Assembly (NCBI GenBank): GCA_012064415.1
Contig: SSNU01004331.1
Span: 626,069 to 690,068, forward strand
Length of the DNA: 64,000 bases
Direction: 5' to 3'
From: Gyrodactylus bullatarudis
Lineage: Eukaryota > Platyhelminthes > Monogenea > Gyrodactylidea > Gyrodactylidae
Within the stretch, counting starts at the first letter, position 1, and each line of letters begins with the position of its first letter. Below the pieces are notes generated by a model. It saw nothing but the letters and a program-made list of their open reading frames with translations. It searched no databases and was not told where the DNA came from. Shown here piece by piece: positions 32,559-44,534 of the stretch. The position numbers were made by a program, and so were the translations under genes.

Positions 32559-35500
32559 AAAAAATAATTTCTATTTGAAATAAGGCATTAGAAGATTAAG
32601 AAGACGAGGAAAATCAACTTGAATCAAGTTGATTGAGTAGCATATTAGAGAAGGAGGAAGTCATTCCAGTAGAGAAACATGTGTTTTTCACTTTTTCTTT
32701 TTCAAAATCATAAGATGTATATATTACACGTCGTCCACATCTTGTTCCTTTCAAGTGGAGCTTGGCTCACACACACACACACCTACTCTCACTTTATCGC
32801 ATGTTTGCTATATGAATTAGAAATGTTGGAGATGTTTTCTCTCCTTTAGTGACTCCCATTACATGGAGAGAATAATCTGGGGAGCTCACTTGAGATGTCT
32901 TTAAAACATTAGAGACATATTTGGAAGAGAGAGAGAGAGAGAGAAGAAATCAAGATATGGACTGAAAAGATATGGATTATCCCTTCTCTTTCCTTCTCTT
33001 CTCTTAATTTATTGCTTTTAATAATTGAGAGAGGGAGGGTAGAATTAGCACACTCAGGAGGAAGGTAGAGAGAGAGAGAGAGAAGCATTAAAGATAGTTT
33101 TTATGTAACGGAAATATTCTTTTTTTTACATCAGAATAATCTTTATTCTCAAATGTAATGCTACTCTCTCTCTCTGTGTTTCAGTCTTTTAGTCTTTTTG
33201 GAAAAGAAGAAAACTATACAAATAACTAATTTAGATCTCTCTCTTCATATAACTGCGCTTATGAAAAGAGGGAAATACTGTAGTAATAATACAGAATAGA
33301 AACCCAATGTAAAATGGAGATACAGTGTAATATATAGGAGAGTAATTTAATTGAAAATGAAGACTACTACTAATAGACTACTGGAAAAGATAAACAATAA
33401 CCAGTAGTAAAAATGGATAGATGAATGAATGAATGAACCCATACACACAACACACACACACACATAAACTTATAAATGGGTAGAGGGGAGGGAGTTGTAT
33501 GAAGATTATACACAGATTCATCTCAAAGAGAAAGTTGATCTAGTAACTCGATTTCAGAACTTGTGCTAACTTGGACTAATCCAATGTTAATATGGGACGA
33601 AGAGAATATGGATTTATAAGGAATTATCAATTTCCCTAGCCTAGGTCAGAATCTGAACCAGGAGAACCTATCGATACTATAAATGGTTACACGGGAAACA
33701 ATGATTTAGCATCGAAATTAGGATAGGTTAAAATATTTACTAAATTCAATTTTTCATGATAGAAACTAAAACATTTTCAAGTCTATTATTAATTTTCGTT
33801 AGGATCTAAACTCATGAGGAAGGTTTAGAGGTTTTATTATTAATAATTATGAATGTACTTGTGATGAGTATGCCTGAAAGAAATAAAAATTCGACCACTT
33901 TTGGGTCCTGAAGTGGTTGGAAAAAGCCTCTGTCATTTCAGCAACTCATTATTATTAATCTAAGCCTCAGAAAAAACTCTCCCGTTAATACTCTCCTCCT
34001 CCATTCAATAGGAAATTTATTAATCACCTAAGATGGAATACGTAAAACTCTCAAGTCTATTATTCGTAAAACGAGTGCTATGTATTAGTTTAAAGAAAGC
34101 TAATTTTTTCCAAAAATTTAATTTTCGTTAAAAACGTTTTTAAAAAAACCTACTTCCCAGTGTCATAAGTAGAAAGTAAAATAACTTTTATCGAGTAATC
34201 ATACCTGTAGAATTCAAATATGTAATTGCTTGAACTCTATTCGCTAAAGCTTTCAAGTAGCCATATTTTTGGATCAAAAAAATGACCTACCTTTCGATCA
34301 AACTAACTTCTAAACTAAAAACAACTGTAGATTCGTTATCAGTGTATTCATAAACCAAATGGATAGACAAAAGGGTTAATTAAGTTCCCTTCTTGAGTTC
34401 ATTTTGGTTTCATTTGATGACTAAACTTAATTTTTTATTACATTTCACTTCTCTTCCCTTATGCCATCATCATCATCTCATGCCTAAAAAAGTAAACAAA
34501 CAAGAAAGTGAGCTCATACAGACAGACTCTGGGAATGTATTCTAGAATCCGGAAGGGCTGAATGTGCCTACTGAGTGAACATCAGTTTGTACATAAAATT
34601 AATAGATAGAAGCAGCCAATGCAATGTCTATGGATGAAAATAAAAACCATGTTCATTGAATAAGTAAAGATAACCATTTTTCCCCATATATCCCATAATA
34701 TATATGAGGGTTGAATTATTATCTCATATGCAGACAAGTCTCTTTTTCCAGAATGCAACATATTTTTTCATTTTTAAAATTTGAAATGAGACAGAGAGAG
34801 AAATATTGATGCGGGATGCTAAAGTTAATAATACATCTTCTCGAGACCAAGGGGAAAAGGGCAATCATCATTTTTACTGCATAACAGAATAGAGTGAGAG
34901 AAAAGTACCGTGAAATGATAGGAGAGAATGCATTGTTAAACTGAAAAGAAAAGAGGCTTTGACAAGTCGATTTCCGATTTCCTGCATAATTTCTATCCAT
35001 CCATCTATGAATGTTATATCTTTTTCTTGAGAGAGAGAGAGAGAATGTTTCATGGTTTCTCTACTCTCTCACTCTACCCTCTAGTTTTATTGTGGATTAA
35101 CCAACAAAACTAATCATAATCATAATAATGTAGTTGTGATAATAGACTCAATAAAAAACAACAACAGACAAGCATATTTTTTGACAAATATCCGTTAACT
35201 TGTTTACCATTAATTTGACACGTCACGTTAAAAATAGAGAAATGAAAAAGTAAGAAAAAAATAGACTAAGAAAGTGTATTGTACCATAAATTGTACCCCT
35301 CAAATGATAATGTAATTTAAACGTATTCCTATTTATTTACTAATTTATATTAGTAAAATTCCCATTTTTATGTTTACTCAAAAATGTGTGTGAAAATACG
35401 TATTGTACACTGAGTCAATGTGTTAATGATTTATGCTTGGAAACTTCAATCAACTCTCTAATACTTTTTGTTTTATTTTGGCGTGGAAAAAACAATTTCG

Positions 35501-35924
35501 GTATTTATCTCCTTACTATACTACTACTTATAATATTGAAAGTGAAAAACAGAGGGAGGCAGGTACTCTAAGAAAAGTTCTTTTATCATAGACACACATA
35601 AAAAGAATAATGATAATAATAACTCAAAGAAAAAAAGGATATTAAGGGTATAAAGGTACCGTCAAACAATCAGCAAATGCATAATAATAGCTATAATAAA
35701 TGGATGTCATATCCTGAACTTGAGAGAAAGCTAGGATAAAAGAGTCGGGAAAAACTAAACCCTCGCCTGAAAAATAGAAAATCTATTTACTTTACTTAGA
35801 TGAAATATTTTTTAGGTGTATTAGCAAAGTGTGATCAACGGGATTTCTTCATTACTCCTATGAACCTTCAAACAAAGTTTCAGAGTCAGTCAAGTCTCTC
35901 ACATCTCTATATATAATTCGAATG
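32559..35924. other. Gap with GA microsatellites and repeat pieces
   Basis: (GA)n tracts lie at about 32928-32943, 33068-33082 and 35031-35043, and (AC)n near 33448-33463. A segment at 34085-34390 (CTTTTATCGAGTAATCATAC) matches 22640-23040. The core repeat GAGTATGCCTGAAA sits at 33865. No gene is recognised. Confidence 0.45.
33855..33885 (+). repeat. Short dispersed hairpin repeat, fragment (copy 3)
   Basis: GTGATGAGTATGCCTGAAAG keeps the core seen at 14318, 16396 and 44535 but lacks the opposite stem arm. Confidence 0.5.
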
Positions 35925-36165
35925 ATGTATTAAACATATGATCCAAAAACTAACCATGAACTAATTGTCATAGAAACAAATGATCTAACAGGTTAGAAAA
36001 TTCCCTGAATTTAATTTTGGACGTTTTTTCATGATAGAAACTAGAATATTTTCCTCCTAATCGTTTTGAGTATAGTGAAAGTCTTTAATGGACCAACTAT
36101 TATTTCTATCAAAATCCGTGAAATCTTCAATGACTACTTGAAAGTAGCAATATCATATTTAAGAG
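35925..36165 (+). repeat. Left arm of a 3.2-kb inverted repeat pair
   Basis: Blocks AACATATGATCCAAAAACTA, ATAGAAACAAATGATCTA and CTACTTGAAAGTAGCAA appear here and, in reverse complement and in the same order, at 38878-39140. The two arms enclose about 2.7 kb. Confidence 0.75.
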
Positions 36166-36370
36166 ATATTTTATTAAAAATGGAACTTTGAGTCTATCAC
36201 ACCTACGCTAATAGAAAGTTATCTTTGAAAAGAATTCATCTAATTCGAACGAAACCATGGGGGTATGGAAATGCAGTAGTAATAATGACCCCATTTTGCT
36301 AGTAGGTTTCAGGCTAGAGGTGAACAGAATAAAGGTGATAAAGGTTCGATGTTCGATGGTTGGAATTGAT

Positions 36371-36529
36371 TTAACCCTTTCACAACTTTCATCAAACCCA
36401 TGATTAAGTTATTCAGCCAAAAATATTACTAAAGCAAGATCAATCCAATCACTTTAATTGGTCCAGAAATCTGCCAAACTGATAGAGTTAGTAAGGTTCG
36501 AGAATATTCAAGAAATATGGAAGGGTTAA
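36371..36529. mobile_element. Small piggyBac-type MITE
   Basis: TTAA at 36371-36374 then CCCTTTCACAAC; the right end ATATGGAAGGG is followed by TTAA at 36526-36529. There are 151 bases between the duplications. Only the first seven or so terminal bases are inverted. Confidence 0.45.
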
Positions 36530-38877
36530 CTATGACTATTTTCAAAACTAAATAATTTGTATGAACTTGATTAAGAATGGCCAGAAATGAACAGGTTAAT
36601 CAATGTCGATAAAATATATCTCGAGTTCTGTTGAAATTTTTGAAATAGACATAAAAGTTTCATTTTTAGACATTCAACAACAAAGTATGCTATTTCTTAG
36701 ATTTTTTGTTTCAATAATAATAATGCAACAGATTTGGAATGAAAAATACAGCTTTATTGATTGATAAAATAAGGAGAGGATGAGATTTTAAAAATTGATT
36801 CTTTCCACCATTCTTCTTGGATAAATATAAAAACACAAAAATGTATTCAGTCATTGACACCGACCTCTCCTCACTCTCTGTCTCTCTCCCTATTCCACTC
36901 TGTGAAATGAACTCTATAGAAGGGAGGGGGTTAAGGGTGGAAGTGAGGCATGTGTGTGTGTGTGTAGTGAGCAAACCTTTCCAGGAAAAAATAAAACAAC
37001 AACAAGAAAATGAGAAGAAAGAAGTTGGATATTTATTCAGAAATGTCAATAATACAAATGTGAGATACCAGATTACGATGTGCACAATTCCAAAAATCTT
37101 GTTCTATTTCACAGAGTCTTGTCGTAGACTTCCTCTTTTCACAAATTGAAATTCTTGAAATCTTCCTTCCCTTGAGTAGTCGTAGAAGAAGAAGAAGAAA
37201 TTCTGAATAAACAATGGAAAAAATCAAGACCAGAGAGTGTTAGGGGTGTATGATGATGCACGTGTGTGTAACAAGAAAGAGATAGAGAGAAGAGTCCAAT
37301 CTAACAAGATAAACAGTGTACATTTCTTCTTGAAATCATCTCCTTTTTCATTTGGCTAGCAAGTGAGAGAGAGAGAGAACGAGAGTCACTGAGTTAGCAG
37401 GGGATGAGGCGAAGATAAAAGAGGGGAAAAAACCATTTCTTTTATTCCTTTACCTTTTTTTGGAGAGATGAAATAATATTTATTTATGTTAGTTTCACAA
37501 GACAGATTGAGATTTATTTTACACTTTTATGACACGTTATAATTTTGTCATCTTTCCTCCTTTATTCTAACCCAATAAAGGAAAGGAGGAGTTTTACATT
37601 GCTGAAAACATAGAATTGATCAGTGATCAATGTTCACTATTGACTATTTGCTTCGATCGGTTCCTTAATTTGATCAGAAGCAGGAGAAGGTGTAAGACTT
37701 TAAACCTTAAAGAGAAAAAGTTGTTGGCGCGAATTCAACCATGAAGATCAGGAAAGTTCTTGAATCAATTAGAAATACTATGGAATCTAGGAATTATTTT
37801 ATTGACATCATCATTGAGAAAAATTTCACACCTACAAACCTCAGATATTAAAGCATCAATATGAATATATGGATTTTCGAAAATTAGATTTCAAATAACC
37901 ATCCCTACTATATAGTATAGCATGTGTTCAGAACGGGAATAAATTCTGTGCGAATTACAAGAAAAGTTTTTTATAAAAACATTAAATTCGTTCGGTTTTG
38001 GTGCAAGTTTCAAACTTTTAAGAACCATTCTGAAAATAAGAATTCTGCAAGACCCTGAGATCTCTGCTCAAGTAGCTCTCAGCAATAGATAGATTGAAAT
38101 TATCAATAGAATGCTTACCTAATTCTAAAACTATCCAAACATATCGATTGAAAGGGGAAATTGTTATCTCTGAAAAAGATCTACGTTTTTTTTGATTTCC
38201 AATACTATTACTAATATTGATGATGATGATGATGATAATAATAAGAGTGATAGCTCTTCATCCTCAATTTTTTATTTAACCAAAAACATATATACTTAAT
38301 TTATAACAAGATGTAAAATTAGCATACACTAGGAAGGTATGTCTCATGATTGACATAACCTCCAATGTGTAAGCGCGCCGAGAGAGAGATAGAGCATTTT
38401 GTAAATGATGCCATCTTTAATTTCAAAAATGAAAAAAAAACTACCCCTCCTTTGGTTCATCATTGATGTCGTCGTATCTCGTGTATTGCGCACACCAAAA
38501 GGATGCTTGCGTTGCTCAGATGTAGAAAGAGAGTAGGTAGAATATTATTTCCACCAAAAAAACAAAAAAGAAGAAGAAGCAAAGACTACAGAAAGTGAGC
38601 GAGTGAATTTCCCCCTGTCAGAAATTCAATAATACTCATACTCATAATGTGGTGATCAAGGGGGAAAGAAAGACAGAGAGAGAGAGAAAGAAGTAATATG
38701 GATACCGCCGGAAATTTGATCTGATGTAGCTTAGAGAAAGGGAGAGAAACTATACACACAGAGCAGAAAGAAAAAAGAATAGAGAAGAAGCCATAGAAGA
38801 CGACAGCGAAAATTCAGAGAGTTGGCAATCAGGGAGTGATGCATAATATAAACAAGGAATAGATTTTTCGGTGAGAA
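36530..38877. other. Interior of the 3.2-kb inverted repeat, no gene seen
   Basis: Rich in GA and GT microsatellites (about 36951-36965, 37368-37379, 38676-38690) and an AAG/GAA run near 37185. Overlapping frames on both strands at 36711-37149 are low-complexity and are not called. Confidence 0.45.
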
Positions 38878-39140
38878 TATGGTTCGAGTTATATGAGTAC
38901 TTGCTACTTTCAAGTAGTTATTGAAGATTTCATGGATTTTGATAGAAATAGTAGTTGGTCCATTCAAGACTTAGTTTAGATTCAATATGTTGTAGTTTAT
39001 AACATGAAAAAAATGTTTGAAATTAAATTCAGTGAATTTTACGTCCTCTTAATTCTAATTATAGATCATTTGTTTCTATGACAACCAGTTCATGGTTAGG
39101 TTTTGGATCATATGTTTTATACATCATTCAGATTCTGACG
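38878..39140 (-). repeat. Right arm of a 3.2-kb inverted repeat pair
   Basis: This is the reverse complement of 35925-36165, with scattered changes and a short extra stretch in the middle. Confidence 0.75.
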
Positions 39141-39747
39141 CAGGCTAGAAATAGAGAATTTTTATACCCTATCTACAATATCCATTATCCTCTCACTTTG
39201 AAGCTTTATGGGAGTAAGAAAAAAACCCACACATTGATAATACAGGTTTAATTTAAAAGTATTCCCTCTAAAAGAAAATAGATATCACCTTATATATTTC
39301 CTGATTTATTCCCTATATCATCAAAAGTTCTTTTTGTTCGTTCTTCAAATCAACTCAAACCACTCATCATCCACCTCCCTTTTTCTGTAAATTCATTAGA
39401 CGATATTAGAGGAAAAAGAATATGCCCAGCCCATTGTAGGAAATAGAATCATCTGAATCTTTCAGAAATCATCAGAAATAACCGATCTATAGAGCTAGAT
39501 TTGATATATGAAGATGAGAAACTAATTTTCGCCAACTTGAAGTTTAAAATGCGATGAAAATATATTTTTTTTCTTAAATCAGTTAAAGCGTGACTTTTGA
39601 ATCGGTTTTCAGAATAAATTCATGAAAAATTGAGATCTTTGTGGAAATCATAAATTCCCAAGCTTATAGATCATGAGAGAAATCTTTAAAAAAAATAAAA
39701 TTTCGCATAGAGAAAAACCTAAGCCAAAGTCTAAAAATGTGTTGTAT
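39141..39747. other. Gap with a repeat piece
   Basis: TTTTGAATCGGTTTTCAGAA and GGAAATCATAAATTCCCAAG (39535-39670) match 15215-15360, a half-copy related to the hairpin family. No coding signal is seen. Confidence 0.45.
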
Positions 39748-40311
39748 AAAGTTGGTTGATATGAAGTTGGGAATCTTTTTTTTTCAATGAAAAATATGGT
39801 CATTTTTCAAATTTCGATTTGGCGCCAAAATCCCATTTTTCAAACTTTGAATTGAAATTTTTGTATTGTTTTCAAAGTGCGAGAGTGATCAAAAGTTGAT
39901 TTTCAGGATCACAATAAGACAAATATCGCCGAAAATTTTTCGAAAGATCCACCATTCTTTAGGGATTTTGATTTCTCGTAATTTCATTAATTTTCAAGTA
40001 GTGAAAATAATCAAAAAGTCGAAATTTGACTCCCAAACTATAATGAAGTTATGTATTAGAACAGATTCAGCATCCTCGGCTTTCTTTTCTTATTGTGATC
40101 TAGAAAATCAACTTTTGATTACCTAGTTAGTTTGAAATCAATAAAAAATTTCAGTTCAAAGTTCGAAAAAATGGGATTTTGACACCAAATCAAATTTTTT
40201 TCTTCAAATCGTAGGAGTGGGCAACATGAGTAGAATTCTTTGAATTTTCGATGAAAAAATCAAGATCTTCGTAAAACTCATTGATTCCCAACTTTATATT
40301 GATCAGCTTTA
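39748..40311. mobile_element. Hairpin-family foldback element, copy 5
   Basis: Left end AAAGTTGGTTGATATGAAGT; right end ACTTTATATTGATCAGCTTT. The left arm lost the segment after TTGGGAATCT that copies 2 and 3 have. TTTGGCGCCAAAATCCCATT is at about 39819. The frame at 39866-40126 is an arm artefact. Confidence 0.75.
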
Positions 40312-40439
40312 TGATCTACATACAGATGTCTACTCCCTGATGGGAAGTAGAGAGCAAGAATTGTCCAACTAGGTTTTGAAATGCAAACTTTTTGTTGATT
40401 TTAGGCGATTGCTATATTCTCCTATTCAGGTATCTCTTA

Positions 40440-40517
40440 ACTCCAGACTCTAATTTCATTGTTGAACGAACCAGGATCGTGAATTTGCCAAAACTCAGAC
40501 CACTAGACCAACATAAG
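40440..40517 (-). mobile_element. tRNA-like SINE head
   Basis: On the minus strand the A box TGGTCTAGTGG (40500-40510) and B box GGTTCGTTCAA (40462-40472) have spacing close to that of the SINE at 12.2 kb. The region beyond does not keep a clear hammerhead core; only CCTGAATA-like traces remain. Confidence 0.5.
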
Positions 40518-42161
40518 CATAGATAGACCCTTTCTTTAGAGAATTTTCCAAAATTCCAGAATTATGGCTTACAGTACTATAATCATGAATTAACAAAAAT
40601 AGCTTTAGATCACTAAATCATACTGAACTCAAGAAAAACGACACAGTACGATAAAATTGAGAACTCACCCGATAGATTTGCAGTTCAATAAACCTTTCTT
40701 TCTCTTGCTATTTTGATAATCGGTAAAATTCCCAAACTCTTATCTTCATATCAACTCTAGCTAAACATTTTAACTAGTCACAAATGGTAAGCCGTTGCGT
40801 CCTACGGGGAACCTGCCCATATTTGGATTTCATTTTTTTCTAGAATTTTTCGTTGCGATTCCCAGAATTTCTCATTAATAGGATTATTATTTCATAGTTT
40901 ATTGTAAGCAATTTTTTTAGTCTATTGTCCTTTTATCCATAAGTCCCATTATCAAAAAATTCTCTAAAATGCATTATGGCCATGTAGAGAAGGTATCAGA
41001 ACAATTCCAATCCGAAAAGTCATAGGAGATTGCTCAAAAAACGTGAATTTTATCGTTGGCGCAGATTTAAAAATTTTAATTTTCAGAAGAGATTTTGCAC
41101 ATCAGAACAAAATGTATAAAATTCAAAAGGATTTTCTCCTCAAAAAGGTTGACATCTTGAGATAAAGATAAAACTCACAGCTAGAATTCTTCCTCATGGC
41201 CGGACTGCAGGGTCTTGATGGAGATGACATAACTCTTGTCAGCTGCTAACTATCTGGATCTTGTGCGATATACAGTTTGCTTCCAATATTTATATATATA
41301 CAAATAGTCACTATTGTTCTGGTATTTTCCCAATTATTATGACACAATCCAATAGCACGTCTCCCTTTTGAAATCTTCCCTCACACAGTAATCTTGATAA
41401 AAAATAATAATACAATTGAAACATTTACATATGTATATAAATTGAGGCTTCCTTCCTTTATGTCAATGCATGCATACACAAGTTCTTCTTCTCAACGAAT
41501 AATAATACTCATAGATATACTCAAATTTGAATATATATATATATATATATATGTGCGTGTGTGTATATTTATTGTATTCTGAGAGAATGTATTCTCTCCT
41601 ATTAATTGAAAGTATGGTTAATAATCCTGTTTGTATGCAGTTGAGTAAGGAGGAGATGGAATAAAAGATGAAGGGTGGTGGTTTATTCCATGAGGATGGG
41701 TATTGAAAACTTGAAAATGTAAAGACGAACGAGGATGACGATAGATTTCCGGGATAGCAAGCTCAGTTTTAGACTAATCAAATTCCATCTCTCCCATAAG
41801 CATAAACATACGCAGACACCTACGCAAAATCTAATCTAGGAATCATCTTCATCATTAAATATAATAACAATATTTTTAGTTGTGTTCATCTTCTATAGAC
41901 AATGATTATTATTATTATTATTAGCAAATATTTGCAGACTATGCGTAAGTGACGCTCTTTTTTTGAGAAAAACGTTTCATTTCAAAGGAACAGATGATGA
42001 AATGATTTTGAGTTAAATGATAGAATTAGAAAAGTGTCTATTAACTTCAAATCAAAGGCTCTTCTAAGGCCCTTGGATGATCAGTAATCCTTCTAAAGTA
42101 GCTACGAAAAGCTTGGATCATACTCATACAGATCAGTAAAGGTAAGCGTAGTAGTTATAAC
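40518..42161. other. Gap with AT microsatellite, no gene seen
   Basis: (AT)n at about 41531-41551 followed by a GT run. The frame at 41394-41582 overlies it and is not called. A hairpin-family end CCCAAACTCTTATCTTCATA lies near 40730. Confidence 0.4.
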
Positions 42162-42693
42162 TAGGGTCCGCAGAAATGCTAATTTTACTATTTTTGATAT
42201 GTTGCTCAGAATCTTCTGAAAAATCTATTTCTGACTTGCTCAAAATTTTTAGTTCAGAAGATAATTTTGCCATTTTTTGCTATTCATAACCAATTGCTAT
42301 TTTTTTCAGTTGATATGCTAATTTTTGCTAATTCTCAAGCCCCTCAGTTTCAAAGATAGATGAGATTATCATAATATTTTTTTCATCCTAACTTTTATCC
42401 TCAAAAGTTTCTGATTGGTTAAAACTAATTGTTGAATTAATATTTCATGAGTTTTAACTTCCGTATCAAAAGAAAGTTTTAATTCAACTTGAAACATGGT
42501 GATACCTAGTAGCATTAAAAATGTTTTCTCACATTTTCAAAACATTCTCATAATCGATTAAAGTCAGAAAGATTACTTGTTGTATTATTTCAATATTATT
42601 CCTCATTCAAAGCAAAAATTTACAATTTGTAAAGTAAAAAATTTAATAAATCTTATTTTTTCTCTAAATTTTGCCATTTTGTTGCGGACCCTA
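42162..42693. mobile_element. hAT-like MITE
   Basis: Termini TAGGGTCCGCA on the left and TGCGGACCCTA on the right are exact inverted repeats of about 10-11 bases. The flanks GTTATAAC and GTTAAAAG agree at six of eight bases, as an old 8-bp target duplication would. Eight-base duplications and TAGGG/CAGGG ends are usual for hAT elements. The 532-bp body has no transposase. Confidence 0.55.
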
Positions 42694-42879
42694 GTTAAAA
42701 GTTATAACTTATAACTCATCAATGAATCATTAGGGCCACACAAAACCTGTACGATAAACTTCTCAAGATTTGTATTTAAAATTTCGAAAATATGTAATCT
42801 CTTATGAAAGAATAATTTTCTATCAATTTTGACACATTCAAACATAATTTCTATATTACTATATAAAATTAGTCCTTTA

Positions 42880-42958
42880 TTAACCCTCGCCCTGGATAAG
42901 GGACCCCATTTGTATTGATTTTCCGATGAAATTTTGTCATATCTAGGGTGAGGGTTAA
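42880..42958. mobile_element. Minimal piggyBac-type MITE, 71 bp
   Basis: TTAA at 42880-42883 and 42955-42958 flank 71 bases whose ends CCCTCGCCCTGGATA and TATCTAGGGTGAGGG are inverted with two mismatches. The whole element is little more than its two termini. Confidence 0.65.
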
Positions 42959-43253
42959 CCTGATGTTGAGAGGTTTATTTTCAGAAAAATTGAGTCTAAA
43001 TAAAAAATTTTTTTATTATTTTTTTAAAAACTGTTCTGGTAGACAATAATAAAATTTTCTTATTTTGAAAATTATTTTAAAATTTTGGATTATCATATAG
43101 GTCTTTCTTATACAACAAAAAAATAGGTTGAATTTTGAGGAATTTCATCCCATTTTGTTAGAATATTAAATCTTTTATCTACATCAAATATATTATTTGG
43201 ATAGCTCAGATATAAAAAATATGTGCTAAAAACTTTTTTATCCAAATTCGTTT

Positions 43254-43466
43254 TTGAAAGAAAATTCCTACGTTTTAGAAGTATCCGAGAGCTTAAATTC
43301 TAAATCTGGAAATCCGTGGCCCTACTCGTCATCTTTTCAGGTATTATCAGTTTGTGTAATTTACCTTTTCGCCTATACAGAAATATTTTATAACTTTGAG
43401 CCGAGTAGTTCTTCAGGGAGCTTACTAAACGAGGTTACTAATGGAAATAAAACAGATAAAAAATAA
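43254..43466 (+). CDS. Possible coding segment, unrecognised
   Basis: The frame is open from 43254 to TAA at 43464-43466. It starts VLEVSESLNSKSGNPWPYSS, passes through a hydrophobic stretch (VLSVCVIYLFAYTEIFY) and ends NEVTNGNKTDKK. CAG/GTATTA at 43340 and CTATACAG at 43380 could bound a 40-bp intron instead of the hydrophobic stretch. Composition is protein-like at both ends. No family is recognised. Confidence 0.25.
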   Translation: MKENSYVLEVSESLNSKSGNPWPYSSSFQVLSVCVIYLFAYTEIFYNFEPSSSSGSLLNEVTNGNKTDKK

Positions 43467-43641
43467 AGGAAACCATTGATTAAAATTGATTGATTAAAGT
43501 TGAGAAGAAATCTAATGTACTCAAAATAGTGTCTCAGTCCAAACTAATTTTCCTTCAAGTCATGGATTTCATATTGTCAGAGTTATCAGACTCTAATTTT
43601 AACAATCCCTACAACAAAAATTATAATTCTTATTTTTAAAG

Positions 43642-43974
43642 AAAAACAACACCCGTTTCTTCCTTTGCTTCTACTAAAGATATACCAAAGCTGAACTATA
43701 CTCTGAGCAAAAGGGAGTTTAATCTAGGCAATTTATTTTGTCTTATATTCAGAATGTATATTCCTGACTTAGGCCTCAAGAAAGACCGAAACATGATCCT
43801 ACTTTTAATCGGAGATGGGTATCTGATAGTCTATATAGTCTTAGTTATACTCAACCAGAGTATGTAAGTTTTAACCTTTCAGAAATTGAATATAAACTTG
43901 CTATTCCAGATAGAGAATTTCTTTTTATCAAAACTACGTTTAAAAAATATTCATTTTTGTGTATATACTTTTAA
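43642..43974 (+). CDS. Possible coding exons, unrecognised
   Basis: After an acceptor-like CTTATTTTTAAAG, one frame reads VSSFASTKDIPKLNYTLSKR and continues to IFR near 43753. From 43773, after CCTGACTTAG, another frame stays open for 66 codons to TAA 43972-43974 (PQERPKHDPTFNRRWVSDSL, then FNLSEIEYKLAIPDREFLF). Joining them would need either a 17-bp intron (GTATAT...CTTAG) or a frameshift. TAT/GTAAGT near 43867 is a donor-like site, and the open frame also reads straight through it. The gene, if real, runs towards the ENY2-like gene. Function is unknown. Confidence 0.35.
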
Positions 43975-44106
43975 GTAAACACGTGATAAATTTATCTACA
44001 CAACATTTCTAACATATTTCTTAATGAAATATTTACACTTACTGCTGATAGTGGCTAATATCCAACTCACTCATGATAGAGATGATGAATAAAAATTCAT
44101 TGAGAA

Positions 44107-44427
44107 ATGGAATCATATGAAATGGAGAGCTTGTCTACACCGCGGACAAGTGTTGAAGATATCATCGCCAGATTTGACAGGGCCGGTATAATGACAAAAA
44201 TGAACGCCACGCTTACGTGTAAACTTGAAGACCATGGTTGGTTTAACGAAATGCAAGAAAAATGCTCTCGAATATGTCAATCTGATGAGTTAACCTGTGA
44301 GGAGTTCGATAAAATTGTCAAGAATCTCTATGACTCGGCCATAGCTATCATTCCACAGTCAGTGAATGATGAGTTTCTACAATTCATCGAAGAGTCTATT
44401 AAAGAATTGGATATAATTGTTGAATAA
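44107..44427 (+). CDS. ENY2/Sus1-like transcription and mRNA export factor, one exon
   Basis: A 106-aa frame runs from ATG 44107 to TAA 44425-44427. Residues 34-100 follow the ENY2 helical fold: LTCKLEDHGWFNEMQEKC matches the family's L...KL.E.GW...L...C, and AIIPQSVNDEFLQFIEES matches AL(V/I)P..V..ELL..I. ENY2 is a small subunit shared by the SAGA deubiquitinase module and the TREX-2 export complex in the nucleus. The first 33 residues (MESYEMESLSTPRTSVED...) are an extension not seen in human ENY2, and overall identity is low. It has no introns, so it may be a retrocopy, though the frame is intact and AATAAA follows at 44469-44474. Confidence 0.7.
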   Translation: MESYEMESLSTPRTSVEDIIARFDRAGIMTKMNATLTCKLEDHGWFNEMQEKCSRICQSDELTCEEFDKIVKNLYDSAIAIIPQSVNDEFLQFIEESIKELDIIVE

Positions 44428-44468
44428 ATATTTGTATAGTTACTTGAAAGTATATACGTGGAATTTAT

Positions 44469-44474
44469 AATAAA
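44469..44474 (+). other. Polyadenylation signal of the ENY2-like gene
   Basis: AATAAA, 42 bases after the stop codon. Confidence 0.6.
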
Positions 44475-44534
44475 TTTTTAAAACACGTATGAAAATTCAC
44501 AAAAGATCATATTTAGAAAATAAATAAGAAAGGA

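Noticed and set aside
36711..37149. Long overlapping frames on both strands
   Set aside because: They are driven by CT/GT simple repeats and have no conserved motif on either strand.
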